Below are positions 43,271-52,270 of a stretch of 53,479 nucleotides of DNA, in pieces. The notes under the pieces were generated by a model. It ran no database searches. It was not told where the DNA came from and saw only the letters and a program-made list of their open reading frames with translations. This DNA comes from Selenomonas sp. GTDB lineage: Bacteria; Bacillota_C; Negativicutes; Selenomonadales; Selenomonadaceae. The position numbers and the translations under genes were made by a program. The stretch's first letter is position 1; the number at the start of each line of letters is the position of its first letter. The stretch covers positions 1 to 53,479 of the forward strand of contig NZ_JAILKR010000015.1 in NCBI RefSeq assembly GCF_024693525.1, in the 5' to 3' direction.

Positions 43271-44899
43271 ATGAAGCGTTTATTTACGCGGATAATGGCC
43301 CTGCTGTTCCTCTTTTTGTCTGCCGTTGGCCAACCGGCTGGCAGCGAGGCGGCAACCATACAGGACGATTGGTCCTATAGCGGGGCGCAGGATGGCAGCT
43401 GGCGTTCTTGCCCGCCTGTGGAGCAAAACGGTTTTAAGACGTGTTATGAGGAGGTCTGGCTGGCCGTTACCTTATTGCCAGCGGATTCCCTTAAGGATAC
43501 GCTGTTTTTTCAAACCAGTGGCCAGAGTGTACGCGTCATGGTGGGAAATCAGACTGTCTATGAGCAGGAAGCTTCTGGGGATGCGCTTTTTACTTCCTAC
43601 GGACGACGGTGGCATATGGTGAAGTTGCCGGAACTTACCCAGCAGGAGCAGCTGGTGGTGGAACTTCATGGGAATCGGCGTTTAAGTCTCGTGAATCTGT
43701 CGGAATTCAGCCTGGATACCGCCAGAGTTCAGGCGGGCAAGGTGTTCCTGTATGATTTGCCCTATGTGTTGTCCCTGCCGGTGGCTTTACTGCTGGCTTT
43801 GATTATCTTGATGTATTATTTCCATCAGACAGCCTGGAAGCAGCTGGACTTCAGTTTATTGCTGCTTTTGCTGGTGATGAGTGTTCTCAGCGTCAGCCTT
43901 TCCCATACGGTGCAGTTGTTTTGGGATTGGCCGGCTTTTTGGTGGAATTTATCCCATGGAGCGATTTATTTGCTGCCCCTGGCAGGAAATTTTGTCATCT
44001 ATCAGATTGTGGAACCGGAGTTCAAAGGGAAAATTCTCTATGTAATTGGGGCCTATGGCATGCTGGCTGCGACAGTAATGGCGGCGGAATTATGCCGTCT
44101 TCCGGGATTTCACGGCGGCCTGTATCTTTATTATTTGATGCTTATCCCGTGTCAGGTGTTTGCGCTTTACTGGCTGATGTTGTCGGTGCGCAAGTACCAG
44201 AATGTCTACTCAAGGTTTGCCATAGTGCCGATGCTTAGCTTTGGGGCAGCGGGGGTGTTGGATGGCCTGAATCAGCTGCTAGATATTATGCCCTGGAAGA
44301 CTTATCTGGTGCCTTGTTGTGTTTATATGCTGACGGCCTTTATCATCTGCATGTTGCGGGAACAATTGCTGCGGGAACGCCGGATGCAGGAACAGGTGAA
44401 TAATCTCGAATATGAGATTGCTCTGGCTATGGAAAAATCGGAGGTCGACGGGTTGACGGGCTGCCGGAATCGGACGGCCTTTAACCGTTTTATGCAGCAT
44501 CGGGAGACGGAATCCTTTTCCATGATGATGTTGGATATCGACCACTTCAAAGAGGTTAACGATACCCTAGGGCATGATGCGGGGGATAAGGTGCTAAGGA
44601 AGTTTGCTGCAGTGGTACGGGAACAGTTGGATAAAAGTCATGAGTTTTTCCGCTGGGGCGGTGAAGAATTTGTCGTATATGTTCCCAGCGCGAATGCAAC
44701 CGTTGCCTTTCGGCTGGCGGAAAAAATCCGGCAATTGGTGGAGAAAGCGGATATTCTGCAGGAGCAACGGATTACCGTCAGCATTGGCCTGGCTTATTGG
44801 CACGGTAAGGATGATTGCAATATTGACTTGTTCCGCCGCATGGATAAAGCCCTTTATCGGGCTAAAAACAAAGGCAGAAACTGCGTAATGCAGGAATAA
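43271..44899 (+). CDS. Membrane diguanylate cyclase, paralogue of the preceding gene
   Basis: The 542-residue protein has the same plan as its upstream neighbour: signal segment (about 1-26), jelly-roll periplasmic domain, seven TM helices and a GGDEF domain with RWGGEEF. EVDGLTGCRNRTAFNRF and MLDIDHFKEVNDTLGHDAGD are intact. The I-site position reads DKSH, so product inhibition by that route is unlikely. The ATG at 43271 follows CAGGAGGG at good distance. The tandem pair looks like an old duplication with diverged sensor domains, so the two may respond to different ligands. Confidence 0.9.
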   Translation: MKRLFTRIMALLFLFLSAVGQPAGSEAATIQDDWSYSGAQDGSWRSCPPVEQNGFKTCYEEVWLAVTLLPADSLKDTLFFQTSGQSVRVMVGNQTVYEQEASGDALFTSYGRRWHMVKLPELTQQEQLVVELHGNRRLSLVNLSEFSLDTARVQAGKVFLYDLPYVLSLPVALLLALIILMYYFHQTAWKQLDFSLLLLLLVMSVLSVSLSHTVQLFWDWPAFWWNLSHGAIYLLPLAGNFVIYQIVEPEFKGKILYVIGAYGMLAATVMAAELCRLPGFHGGLYLYYLMLIPCQVFALYWLMLSVRKYQNVYSRFAIVPMLSFGAAGVLDGLNQLLDIMPWKTYLVPCCVYMLTAFIICMLREQLLRERRMQEQVNNLEYEIALAMEKSEVDGLTGCRNRTAFNRFMQHRETESFSMMMLDIDHFKEVNDTLGHDAGDKVLRKFAAVVREQLDKSHEFFRWGGEEFVVYVPSANATVAFRLAEKIRQLVEKADILQEQRITVSIGLAYWHGKDDCNIDLFRRMDKALYRAKNKGRNCVMQE

Positions 44900-44927
44900 T
44901 AAAGGGAAAGTTTACAACGAAAGACGA

Positions 44928-44968
44928 AAAAACGGCTATTGCCTGGTGGGGGCAATAGCCGTTTTATT
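44928..44968. terminator. Bidirectional terminator between GGDEF gene and DeoR-type regulator
   Basis: A 16-base stem (AAAAACGGCTATTGCC with GGCAATAGCCGTTTTA) with a seven-base loop lies between convergent genes. Confidence 0.88.
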
Positions 44969-45728
44969 ATGGCAGTATCAGTCGGACGTTATGTTTTTCG
45001 AAGTATTCGCCATATTCGCGAGGAGGTTCTTTTTCGGTGATGACGGCGTCCAGGTCGGAGAGCCGGCAGTAGGTCATAAGGGAGGCTTTGTCGAATTTGC
45101 TGCTGTCCACCAGCAGGAAAGATTCAGCATTTTTTTGTGCCAGGCTGCGTTTGATTTCACATTCCAGCGGCGAGGCGTTGGTGGCACCGTGGGCAATGGA
45201 TATGCCGGTGCTGGCCAAAAAAATCTTCGACAGATTGTAGTTTTGCAGAGCGGCAAGGACGCTGGGCCCTACAAAGGCATTGGAAGGCATGTAAAGGGTG
45301 CCGCCGGTGGCGATGATGTTGAGACCCGGGTAGCTGCCCGCCGCGTTGATGACATGGACGCTGGCGGTGACAATGGTAAGATATCTTCGCTTTATCAAAT
45401 AGGGAATCATGTGCATGGTGGTGGTGCCGGAATCGATGTAGATGACATCGCCGTCCTGTACCTGGGCGGCAGCGGTTTGGGCCACCAGCTTTTTGGCATC
45501 TACGTTTCGCCCTTCGCGGTAGGCGAAGGGTTCCGGGGCGCCGGTTTCTTCATCGGCTAGTACGATACCGCCGTAAACTTTTTTGACGATACCGCTGGCT
45601 TCCAGTTCGGCAACGTCCCGGCGAATGGTGTTTTTGGATACTCCGAAGCTGTCGCAGAGGTCATTGAGAGAGACGCTGTGGTTGCGCTTCAAGAGTTCAT
45701 GGATTTGTTGTATGCGGTCTATTTTCAT
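44967..45728 (-). CDS. DeoR-family repressor, probable regulator of the iol locus
   Basis: The 253-residue protein has an N-terminal DeoR winged helix (RIQQIHELLKRNHSVSLNDLCDSFGVSKNTIRRDVAELEASGIVKKVYGG). The C-terminal phosphosugar-binding DeoRC domain reads DGDVIYIDSGTTT, TASVHV, GG and SSKFDK. The ATG at 45728 follows AGAGGTGG; a GTG nine bases up lies within that site. It is divergent from the inositol genes and is the natural candidate for their IolR. In Bacillus, IolR is a DeoR-family repressor released by a phosphorylated inositol intermediate. Confidence 0.85.
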   Translation of the reverse strand: MKIDRIQQIHELLKRNHSVSLNDLCDSFGVSKNTIRRDVAELEASGIVKKVYGGIVLADEETGAPEPFAYREGRNVDAKKLVAQTAAAQVQDGDVIYIDSGTTTMHMIPYLIKRRYLTIVTASVHVINAAGSYPGLNIIATGGTLYMPSNAFVGPSVLAALQNYNLSKIFLASTGISIAHGATNASPLECEIKRSLAQKNAESFLLVDSSKFDKASLMTYCRLSDLDAVITEKEPPREYGEYFEKHNVRLILP

Positions 45729-45910
45729 GATAGCCACCTCTTGTGCTTATGTTAATATGTTTGTGAAGTTTTGGGTATGTTTTATGGATATATTATACTT
45801 CTAATCGAATTGCATTACAAGGGGATTTTAATATTTATCTTGTTTTGACGTTATTTTTATAGAAACAGACTAAATAATGACAAAAAGTGATGATTTTCGC
45901 CGAAATAATA

Positions 45911-45939
45911 TTGACAAAGTGATTAAGCAGGTGTAGATT
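45911..45939 (+). promoter_or_regulatory. Predicted promoter of the inositol operon
   Basis: TTGACA at 45911-45916 and TAGATT at 45934-45939 are 17 bases apart. The start would fall near 45946, just before the TTACCAA repeats. Confidence 0.65.
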
Positions 45940-45951
45940 ATAACCATAAAG

Positions 45952-45969
45952 TTACCAAGAAATTACCAA
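45952..45969 (+). promoter_or_regulatory. Candidate operator: TTACCAA direct repeats
   Basis: TTACCAA occurs at 45952-45958 and 45963-45969, 11 bases (one helical turn) apart, directly after the predicted transcription start. The first with its flank (TTACCAAGAAA) differs at one position from the Bacillus IolR consensus WRAYCAADARD. Repressor binding here would block transcription. Confidence 0.45.
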
Positions 45970-46006
45970 ATGTTTACAAAATAGTAAATAAAGGAGATGC
46001 GTTACC

Positions 46007-47164
46007 ATGGGTTACACGTTTATGGTTCCGGCCAAGATTATTTCTGGTGAAAATGTTATTGCTGAATTGGGAAAACACATTGAAGGGAAAGGTAAGAAAG
46101 CCCTGATTGTGACGGACCAATTTATGGTAAAGTTTGGCAATGTGGCTAAAGTGGAGGCTGCCCTGAAGAATGCAGGCCTTTCTTATGTAATCTTTGATGG
46201 AGCCAACAGTGAGCCCACGGATAAGATTGTGGAGGCTGGTCTTGGTGTATATCAGCAGGAAGACTGCGATTTCATTATTGCCCTGGGCGGTGGCAGTCCC
46301 ATGGATACGGCCAAGGCCATTGGCTTTATGTCCACGGTACCTGTGGGAACGAAAATCAGTGCCTTCATGCATAAAAATATCGATATGGAAGTTCCCTACT
46401 TGGTGGCTATTCCGACTACGGCGGGGACAGGCAGTGAAGTGACGAAAAATACCATTATTTCCGATACCGAGAATAATGTAAAAATGCTGCTGGGCGGCCC
46501 GTCCATTATCCCGGCGCTGGCGGTGGTGGACCCCACCTTTACCATGACAGCTCCGCCGAAGGTCACGGCGGCTACGGGTATCGATGCCCTGTGTCATGCT
46601 ATTGAGGCCTACACTTCCCGCAAGGCCCAGCCGCTGACCGATACCTTTGCCCTTTCGGCTATTGCCAAGATTCATCAAAATTTGCCGCTTTGCTATGCGG
46701 ATGGCAAGAATGTAAAGGCCCGCTTTGCTATGAGTTTGGCGGCCCTGGAAGCTGGTATTGCCTTCAATAATGCTTCCGTTACCATTGTCCATGGCATGAG
46801 CCGCCCGATTGGGGCGCTGTTCCATATCGCCCATGGTGTATCCAACGCGATTTTATTGCCGGCCTGCATGGAATTTGCTATTGAGGAAAATACGGAGCGC
46901 TTTGCCGATATTGCCCGGATCATGGGGGTGGCTCAGGAGAATACTCCGGCCAAGGATGCGGCCAAAGCTTTCGTTCAGGAAGTCTGCCGCTTCTGTCAGG
47001 CTGTTGGCATTCCGACGCTGGCGGAGCTGGGGGTAAAGAAGGAGGATTTCTTTGCTCAGCTCGACAAGATGGCAGCCGATGCGCTGGAAAGCGGCAGTCC
47101 CCAGAATACGATGCGGATTCCTAGCAAAGAAGAGCTGATTGAAATCTACAAGAAATTGTTCTGA
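46007..47164 (+). CDS. Iron-containing alcohol dehydrogenase in the inositol operon
   Basis: The 385-residue cytoplasmic dehydrogenase belongs to the Fe-ADH (group III) family. ALGGGSPMDTAKAIG binds NAD(P)H, and the metal ligands come from ATGIDALCHAIEAYTS and HGMSRPIGALFHIAHG. The position as first gene before iolJ suggests that it acts on an inositol breakdown product, most simply malonate semialdehyde reduced to 3-hydroxypropionate, or an aldehyde from DHAP. This is inference from context; Fe-ADH substrates are not predictable from motifs. AAGGAGATG precedes the ATG. Confidence 0.9.
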   Translation: MGYTFMVPAKIISGENVIAELGKHIEGKGKKALIVTDQFMVKFGNVAKVEAALKNAGLSYVIFDGANSEPTDKIVEAGLGVYQQEDCDFIIALGGGSPMDTAKAIGFMSTVPVGTKISAFMHKNIDMEVPYLVAIPTTAGTGSEVTKNTIISDTENNVKMLLGGPSIIPALAVVDPTFTMTAPPKVTAATGIDALCHAIEAYTSRKAQPLTDTFALSAIAKIHQNLPLCYADGKNVKARFAMSLAALEAGIAFNNASVTIVHGMSRPIGALFHIAHGVSNAILLPACMEFAIEENTERFADIARIMGVAQENTPAKDAAKAFVQEVCRFCQAVGIPTLAELGVKKEDFFAQLDKMAADALESGSPQNTMRIPSKEELIEIYKKLF

Positions 47165-47215
47165 TGGAAAGCGGGGAGCCTAAGCGGTGGTTTCCCATGA
47201 GAGGAGGCAGGTATT

Positions 47216-48070
47216 ATGCCGCTGGTAAATATGAAGGAATTGCTGGCAAAATCGGATGCTGGCTTTGCGGTAGGAGCCTTTAATGTTTCGGACATGGAGA
47301 TGGCCATGGGGGCCATCAAGGCCGCGGAGGAGCTGAAGGCGCCCCTTATTTTGCAGATTGCCGAGGGCCGTTTGCGCTATTCCCCTTTAGAGCTTTTGGG
47401 GCCGGTGATGATAGCTGCGGCCAGGAAATGCACCATGCCGACAGCAGTTCATCTGGATCATGGCCGGACATTGGAAACGGTGCGGCTGGCGCTGAGCCTC
47501 GGTTTTACCTCTGTTATGTTTGATGGTTCGCATTATCCGTTGGCGGAAAATATTGAAAAGACCCGGGAAATTGTGACGATGGCGGAAAAATTCGGCGCGT
47601 CGGTGGAAGGGGAAATCGGCAGTATTGGCGGTGCTGAGGGGGATATGGCTTCGGCAGATATTCAGGTGACTTCGGTGGCAGAAGCCAAGCGTTTCGCGGA
47701 GGAAACGAAGGTGGATGCCCTGGCGGTAGCCATCGGCACAGCCCATGGAAATTATAAGGAAACGCCGCAGCTGCGGATTGACCGATTGAAGGAGATCCAT
47801 GCGGCACTGGATACACCGCTGGTGCTTCACGGTGGAACGGGACTTACCCCAGAAGATTTCCAAAACTGCCTGGAAAATGGCATTACCAAGATAAATATTG
47901 CGACGGCCTCTTATGATAATTCGGCGGCAAAGATTAAAGCCGTGCACAAGGCCAAGCCCAATGCTAACTATTTTGACTTCAGTGATGCGATTTGTGTGGG
48001 GACTTACGAAAATGTTAAGAAGCACATGGAAATTTTTGGACTTAAGGGCAAGGCTGGGTTATATAATTAA
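47216..48070 (+). CDS. iolJ: Class II aldolase, probable 5-keto-2-deoxygluconate-6-phosphate aldolase IolJ
   Basis: The 284-residue zinc aldolase of the FbaA/GatY/IolJ group has FAVGAFNVSD, AVHLDHG, SVMFDGSHYPLAENI, EGEIGSIGGAEG, AVAIGTAHGNY and VLHGGTGL. The histidines in these motifs bind zinc. By motif alone it could be a fructose-bisphosphate or tagatose-bisphosphate aldolase. With iolC, iolB and iolD directly after, it should cleave 2-deoxy-5-keto-gluconate 6-phosphate to DHAP and malonate semialdehyde. GAGGAGG precedes the ATG. Confidence 0.88.
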   Translation: MPLVNMKELLAKSDAGFAVGAFNVSDMEMAMGAIKAAEELKAPLILQIAEGRLRYSPLELLGPVMIAAARKCTMPTAVHLDHGRTLETVRLALSLGFTSVMFDGSHYPLAENIEKTREIVTMAEKFGASVEGEIGSIGGAEGDMASADIQVTSVAEAKRFAEETKVDALAVAIGTAHGNYKETPQLRIDRLKEIHAALDTPLVLHGGTGLTPEDFQNCLENGITKINIATASYDNSAAKIKAVHKAKPNANYFDFSDAICVGTYENVKKHMEIFGLKGKAGLYN

Positions 48071-48083
48071 AGAGGCAGCCTGT

Positions 48084-48158
48084 TTGCTGGTTGGTATTGG
48101 TGGTTTGCTTTTGGCGGTACTTTTTGGCCTGCTGATTAAAGCAACCGGAAAAGATTGA
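48084..48158 (+). CDS. Possible 24-residue single-TM small protein
   Basis: In the 113-base gap between iolJ and iolC a TTG at 48084, eight bases after AGAGG, opens a 24-codon frame ending in TGA at 48158. The peptide is one strongly hydrophobic helix (LVGIGGLLLAVLFGLLI) ending in KATGKD, the positive-inside pattern of a small membrane protein. Such size and chance GTT/CTG richness make it uncertain. Confidence 0.3.
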   Translation: MLVGIGGLLLAVLFGLLIKATGKD

Positions 48159-48183
48159 AAAAATCCTTGGAGGGTGTATTGAT

Positions 48184-49218
48184 ATGGCACTGATTGAATT
48201 TGACCAGAAGAAGGAACGGGATATTGTGTTGATTGGGCGGGTGACGTTGGATTTTAATCCCAATGAAATCAACCGCACCTTAGATAAGGTGGAGACCTTT
48301 TCCATGTATTTGGGCGGGTCCCCGGGCAACATTGCCGTCGGCGTGAATCGCCTGGGCAAGAAAGTTGGCTTCATCGGCTGTGTATCCGATGACCAATTTG
48401 GGAATTTCGTGCTGAATTATTTTGAGAGCCGGGGCATTGATACATCCCAGATGGTGCGGGCTAAGAATGGGGAGCGCATCGGCCTTACTTTTACGGAAAT
48501 CAAGAGCCCTACGGAAAGCAGTATTCTCATGTACCGTGACCGGGTGGCCGATTTGGAGATTGCCCCGGAGGATATTCACGAAGATTATATTGCCGGCTCC
48601 AAGATTCTGCTGATTTCCGGTGTGGCGCTTTCCAAGAGCCCTTCCCGGGAAGCTTGCCTGCTGGCTTTGCAGTACGCGAAAAAACACGGCACCAAGGTCA
48701 TATTTGATGCCGATTATCGTCCTTACAGCTGGCGTTCCGACAAAGATATCTGCGTTTACTACTCACTGGTAGCCCGTTTTGCCGATGTCATCATCGGTTC
48801 CCGGGACGAGATTGACCTCATTGAGGGGCTGCCGGTGTTGGCCAATGATGTGCCGGATCATGAGATTGCTGAAAAGTACATCGCAAACGGCGCGAAGATT
48901 GTCATCATCAAACACGGCAAGAAGGGGTCGATTGGCTATACGGCAGACAAGCATGCCTACAAAGTCGAGTCCTATCACATCAAACTGCTGAAATCTTTTG
49001 GCGGTGGCGATGCCTATGCGAGCGCCTTTATCTATGGCCTGCTGGAAGGCTGGAGCGTGCCGGATTCCCTGCAGCATGCCACGGCTCATGCCGCCATGGT
49101 GGTGGCTAGCCACAGCTGCTCCAACGCCATGCAGACGGCGGAACAGATTGAAGCCTTTATGCAGGAACATAAGGATGAAAAGGTAATTACGGAACTTGAC
49201 TGGGAGGCTAAATTATGA
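48184..49218 (+). CDS. iolC: 5-dehydro-2-deoxygluconokinase IolC
   Basis: The 344-residue PfkB-family sugar kinase phosphorylates 2-deoxy-5-keto-gluconate, the step before IolJ. LIGRVTLDFNPNE and LGGSPGNIAVGVNRLG are substrate-side motifs of IolC. DADYRPYSWRS and GSRDEIDLI are shared by inositol kinases, and KSFGGGDAYASAF holds the catalytic Asp and anion hole. GGAGGG precedes the ATG, and the stop overlaps iolB by four bases. Confidence 0.93.
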   Translation: MALIEFDQKKERDIVLIGRVTLDFNPNEINRTLDKVETFSMYLGGSPGNIAVGVNRLGKKVGFIGCVSDDQFGNFVLNYFESRGIDTSQMVRAKNGERIGLTFTEIKSPTESSILMYRDRVADLEIAPEDIHEDYIAGSKILLISGVALSKSPSREACLLALQYAKKHGTKVIFDADYRPYSWRSDKDICVYYSLVARFADVIIGSRDEIDLIEGLPVLANDVPDHEIAEKYIANGAKIVIIKHGKKGSIGYTADKHAYKVESYHIKLLKSFGGGDAYASAFIYGLLEGWSVPDSLQHATAHAAMVVASHSCSNAMQTAEQIEAFMQEHKDEKVITELDWEAKL

Positions 49219-50006
49219 GATTCGGCAGATTGGGAACGGAATTGAAGCATGGATATAATGCTATGACCACCCGCGGCAGTGATATGCTGATGGATATCGG
49301 CTATCAGGTTATGAAGGAAGGCGAGGCCGTGGATTTCCAGGACAAGGTGCAGGAAACGGCTTTCGTCATTTTGACGGGCAAGGTGGAAGTCGCTTGGGAT
49401 GGAAAGAAAGAGGTTATGGAGCGTCATTCCCTCTTTGATGAGAATCCCTACTGTCTCCATGTTCCTCGTGGGGTGGAAGTGACAATCAAGGCTTTGATTC
49501 CTTCGGAGGTACTGGTGCAGCAGACTGTAAACGACAGGGAGTTTGCGCCGGTGTTTTACCGGCCGGAAGATGTACAGGCGGATGTCTTCGGCAAGGGCCT
49601 TTGGAAGGGCACAGCGGAGCGCACGGTACGCACCATTTTTGACTATGACAATGCGCCCTATTCCAATATGGTAAATGGTGAGGTCATCAATAGTCCGGGA
49701 CGCTGGTCTGGTTATATCCCCCACAATCATCCCCAGCCGGAGGTCTATACCTACAAATTCGATAAGCCGCAGGGCTTTGGCGCTTGCTTTATCGGGGACG
49801 ATGCCTTCAAGATTACCCATAACAGCTGGTCGGAACTTTCCGGTGGACTTATGCATCCCCAGGTTACGGCTCCGGGCTATGCCATGTGGTACAGCTGGAT
49901 GATTCGCCATCTGCCGGATAATCCTTGGAAGAAGACGCGGACGGATTTGCCGGAACATACCTGGCTGCTGGACCCTGAGGCCCAGATTTGGGAACCCAAA
50001 AGATAA
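49215..50006 (+). CDS. iolB: 5-deoxy-glucuronate isomerase IolB
   Basis: The 263-residue cupin of the IolB/KduI group isomerises 5-deoxy-glucuronate to 2-deoxy-5-keto-gluconate. It has two beta-barrel halves. The metal-binding histidine cluster is visible in [18 protein letters not shown], and [19 protein letters not shown] in the first half is typical. It overlaps iolC by ATGA and is followed 28 bases on by iolD, so it sits inside the operon. Confidence 0.93.
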   Translation: MRFGRLGTELKHGYNAMTTRGSDMLMDIGYQVMKEGEAVDFQDKVQETAFVILTGKVEVAWDGKKEVMERHSLFDENPYCLHVPRGVEVTIKALIPSEVLVQQTVNDREFAPVFYRPEDVQADVFGKGLWKGTAERTVRTIFDYDNAPYSNMVNGEVINSPGRWSGYIPHNHPQPEVYTYKFDKPQGFGACFIGDDAFKITHNSWSELSGGLMHPQVTAPGYAMWYSWMIRHLPDNPWKKTRTDLPEHTWLLDPEAQIWEPKR

Positions 50007-50034
50007 ACGATATCCTGCGGAGGAGGGCTTAAAT

Positions 50035-51987
50035 ATGGCTAAGACAATCAGACTCACTGTGGCACAGGCTTTGGTGAAGTTCCTTAATAATCAGTATATT
50101 GAATTTGATGGAAAAGAAAATCCCATGTTTGCCGGCATCTTTGGCATCTTTGGACATGGAAATGTGGTTGGCTTGGGGCAGGCTTTGGAGCAGGCCCCGG
50201 GGCACCTGATCATGCACATGGGGCGCAATGAGCAGGGCATGGCCCATGCAGCTATGGGCTATGCCAAACAGAAGCGCCGGAAACAGATTTATGCCTGCAC
50301 TTCTTCCGTGGGGCCGGGTGCTGCCAATATGGTGACGGCGGCCGCTACGGCTACCGCAAACTGTATTCCCGTTTTGTTCCTGCCCGGCGATACCTATGCG
50401 GACCGCCAGCCGGACCCGGTGCTGCAGCAGATGGAGCAGCCCAATAGCCTAAGCGTCACCACCAACGATGCCTTCAAGGCTGTTTGCAAATACTGGGACC
50501 GGGTGACCAGGCCAGAAATCCTCATGACGGCCTGCATCAATGCCATGCGCGTCTTGACTGACCCAGCAGACACTGGCGCGGTATGCATCGCCCTGCCTCA
50601 GGATGTCGAGGGGGAGGCTTGGGATTATCCCGAGTATTTTTTTCAAAAACGGGTGCATCATATCGACCGGGTGAAACCCTCTGAGCGGGCTATCCGCGAG
50701 GCAGTAGAACTAATTCGCCGCAAGAAGAAACCAATCATGATTTTTGGCGGTGGCGTGAAGTATTCGGAAGCGGAGGATACTTTCCGCAAATTTGCTGAGA
50801 AATACGGTATTGCTTTTGGTGAGACCCAGGCGGGCAAGGGAACCATTACCTGGGAACATCCTTTGAACCTTGGTGGCCTGGGGGAGACGGGTGGACTGGG
50901 GGCTAACACCATCGCCGCTGATGCCGATCTGGTTATCGGCGTTGGCACTCGTTATACGGATTTCACGACTTCATCCAAGTGGATTTATCAGAATCCGGTA
51001 GTGGAGTATCTGAACATTAACGTGAGCAAATTCCATGCCTATAAGATGGATGGTTTGCAGGTGGTGGGGGATGCCGGCGCAGCCCTGGAAATGCTCGATG
51101 AAGCACTGGACGCTGCCGGATATCATGTGTCCCAGGAGTATGAGGCTGAGGTAAAGGCGGCCAAGGAAGCCTATGACAAAGAAGTGGATCGTCTCTATCA
51201 TATTGAGTATACCGGTGAGGATTTCGTGCCGGAGGTCAACGATGATTTTGACTTCAAGAAAGCCGCTAAAGAATTTATTGAATTGACGGGTTGCAGCCTG
51301 CCCCAGACCACGGTGCTGGGCACGGTCAATGAGTGCATCGACAAAGATGCCATCGTCGTTGGTGCTTCTGGCAGCCTGCCCGGCGATTTACAGCGGGCAT
51401 GGCGGGCTAAATCCGTGGGAAGCTATCATGTGGAATACGGTTTTTCCTGCATGGGCTATGAGGTAAATGCGGCTTTAGGCGTCAAGATGGCCGAACCAGA
51501 CCGGGAGGTCTATGCGCTGGTAGGCGATTATGCTTATATGATGCTCCATTCGGAACTTCCCGCCTCCATTGCCGAAGGCAAGAAGATCAATGTCATTCTC
51601 TTTGATAACATGAGTGGCGGCTGCATCAATAACTTGGAAGTGGGCCATGGCCAGGGCAGCTATGGTACGGAATTCCGCCGCCGCAATGATAAGACGGGGC
51701 AGCTGGATGGTCGTTTAGTGCCTGTGGACTTTGCCATGAATGCCCGTTCCTATGGCTGCGTGGCGTACACGGTTCACACCATCGAAGAATTGAAGGCAGC
51801 TATTGAGGATGCCAAAAAGCAGACGGTTTCCACCCTTATCGATGTGAAAGTTTTGCCTAAGACCATGGTCCATGGCTATGGGGACTGGTGGCGTGTAGGC
51901 GTGGCCCAGGTATCGGAAAACCAGAAGGTCAATGAGTGCTACGAAAAGGTTATGAAACCCCATTACGATGCGGCAAGGAAATATTGA
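50035..51987 (+). CDS. iolD: 3D-(3,5/4)-trihydroxycyclohexane-1,2-dione acylhydrolase IolD
   Basis: The 650-residue thiamine-diphosphate enzyme opens the inositol ring by hydrolysing 3D-trihydroxycyclohexane-1,2-dione to 5-deoxy-glucuronate. The N-terminal PYR domain has [17 protein letters not shown] with the cofactor-activating Glu, the middle domain [10 protein letters not shown], and the C-terminal PP domain [13 protein letters not shown]...[15 protein letters not shown] for Mg-ThDP binding. Size matches IolD. GGAGGAGG precedes the ATG; a terminator follows, so the downstream transporter has its own promoter. Confidence 0.95.
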   Translation: MAKTIRLTVAQALVKFLNNQYIEFDGKENPMFAGIFGIFGHGNVVGLGQALEQAPGHLIMHMGRNEQGMAHAAMGYAKQKRRKQIYACTSSVGPGAANMVTAAATATANCIPVLFLPGDTYADRQPDPVLQQMEQPNSLSVTTNDAFKAVCKYWDRVTRPEILMTACINAMRVLTDPADTGAVCIALPQDVEGEAWDYPEYFFQKRVHHIDRVKPSERAIREAVELIRRKKKPIMIFGGGVKYSEAEDTFRKFAEKYGIAFGETQAGKGTITWEHPLNLGGLGETGGLGANTIAADADLVIGVGTRYTDFTTSSKWIYQNPVVEYLNINVSKFHAYKMDGLQVVGDAGAALEMLDEALDAAGYHVSQEYEAEVKAAKEAYDKEVDRLYHIEYTGEDFVPEVNDDFDFKKAAKEFIELTGCSLPQTTVLGTVNECIDKDAIVVGASGSLPGDLQRAWRAKSVGSYHVEYGFSCMGYEVNAALGVKMAEPDREVYALVGDYAYMMLHSELPASIAEGKKINVILFDNMSGGCINNLEVGHGQGSYGTEFRRRNDKTGQLDGRLVPVDFAMNARSYGCVAYTVHTIEELKAAIEDAKKQTVSTLIDVKVLPKTMVHGYGDWWRVGVAQVSENQKVNECYEKVMKPHYDAARKY

Positions 51988-51998
51988 TTAGCTGAGAG

Positions 51999-52032
51999 CA
52001 GGCAGCACTTCCAGGTGCTGCCTGTTTTTTTC
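51999..52032 (+). terminator. Terminator after iolD
   Basis: A ten-base perfect stem (CAGGCAGCAC with GTGCTGCCTG) and six-base loop is followed by TTTTTTT. Confidence 0.9.
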
Positions 52033-52170
52033 TGGATTTTTCTATTACCAGCAGGCGCAAGATTTTATAGTATCGTGGAGAGAATGCGTGGCTTTGCCTG
52101 GGATGTTTCGGTTTTTCTCGCGTTTTCCAAGAGTATTTTATACGGTTTATTATCAATAAAAACAATTTTC

Positions 52171-52207
52171 TATAGAAACAATAGGAAGAAAATAGATATA
52201 ATATAAT
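52171..52207 (+). promoter_or_regulatory. Promoter region of the iol transporter with shared TATAGAAACA motif
   Basis: Overlapping TATAAT hexamers at 52197-52202 and 52202-52207 make a likely -10; no good -35 is seen, which suggests an activated or regulated promoter. TATAGAAACA at 52171-52180 also occurs at 45858-45867 upstream of the Fe-ADH gene, so a common regulator is possible. Confidence 0.4.
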
Positions 52208-52270
52208 CAAAAGATGTACAAAAGGCGCCAAAACATCACAGAAATTATCAATTTAATAGGAGGACTGGTA

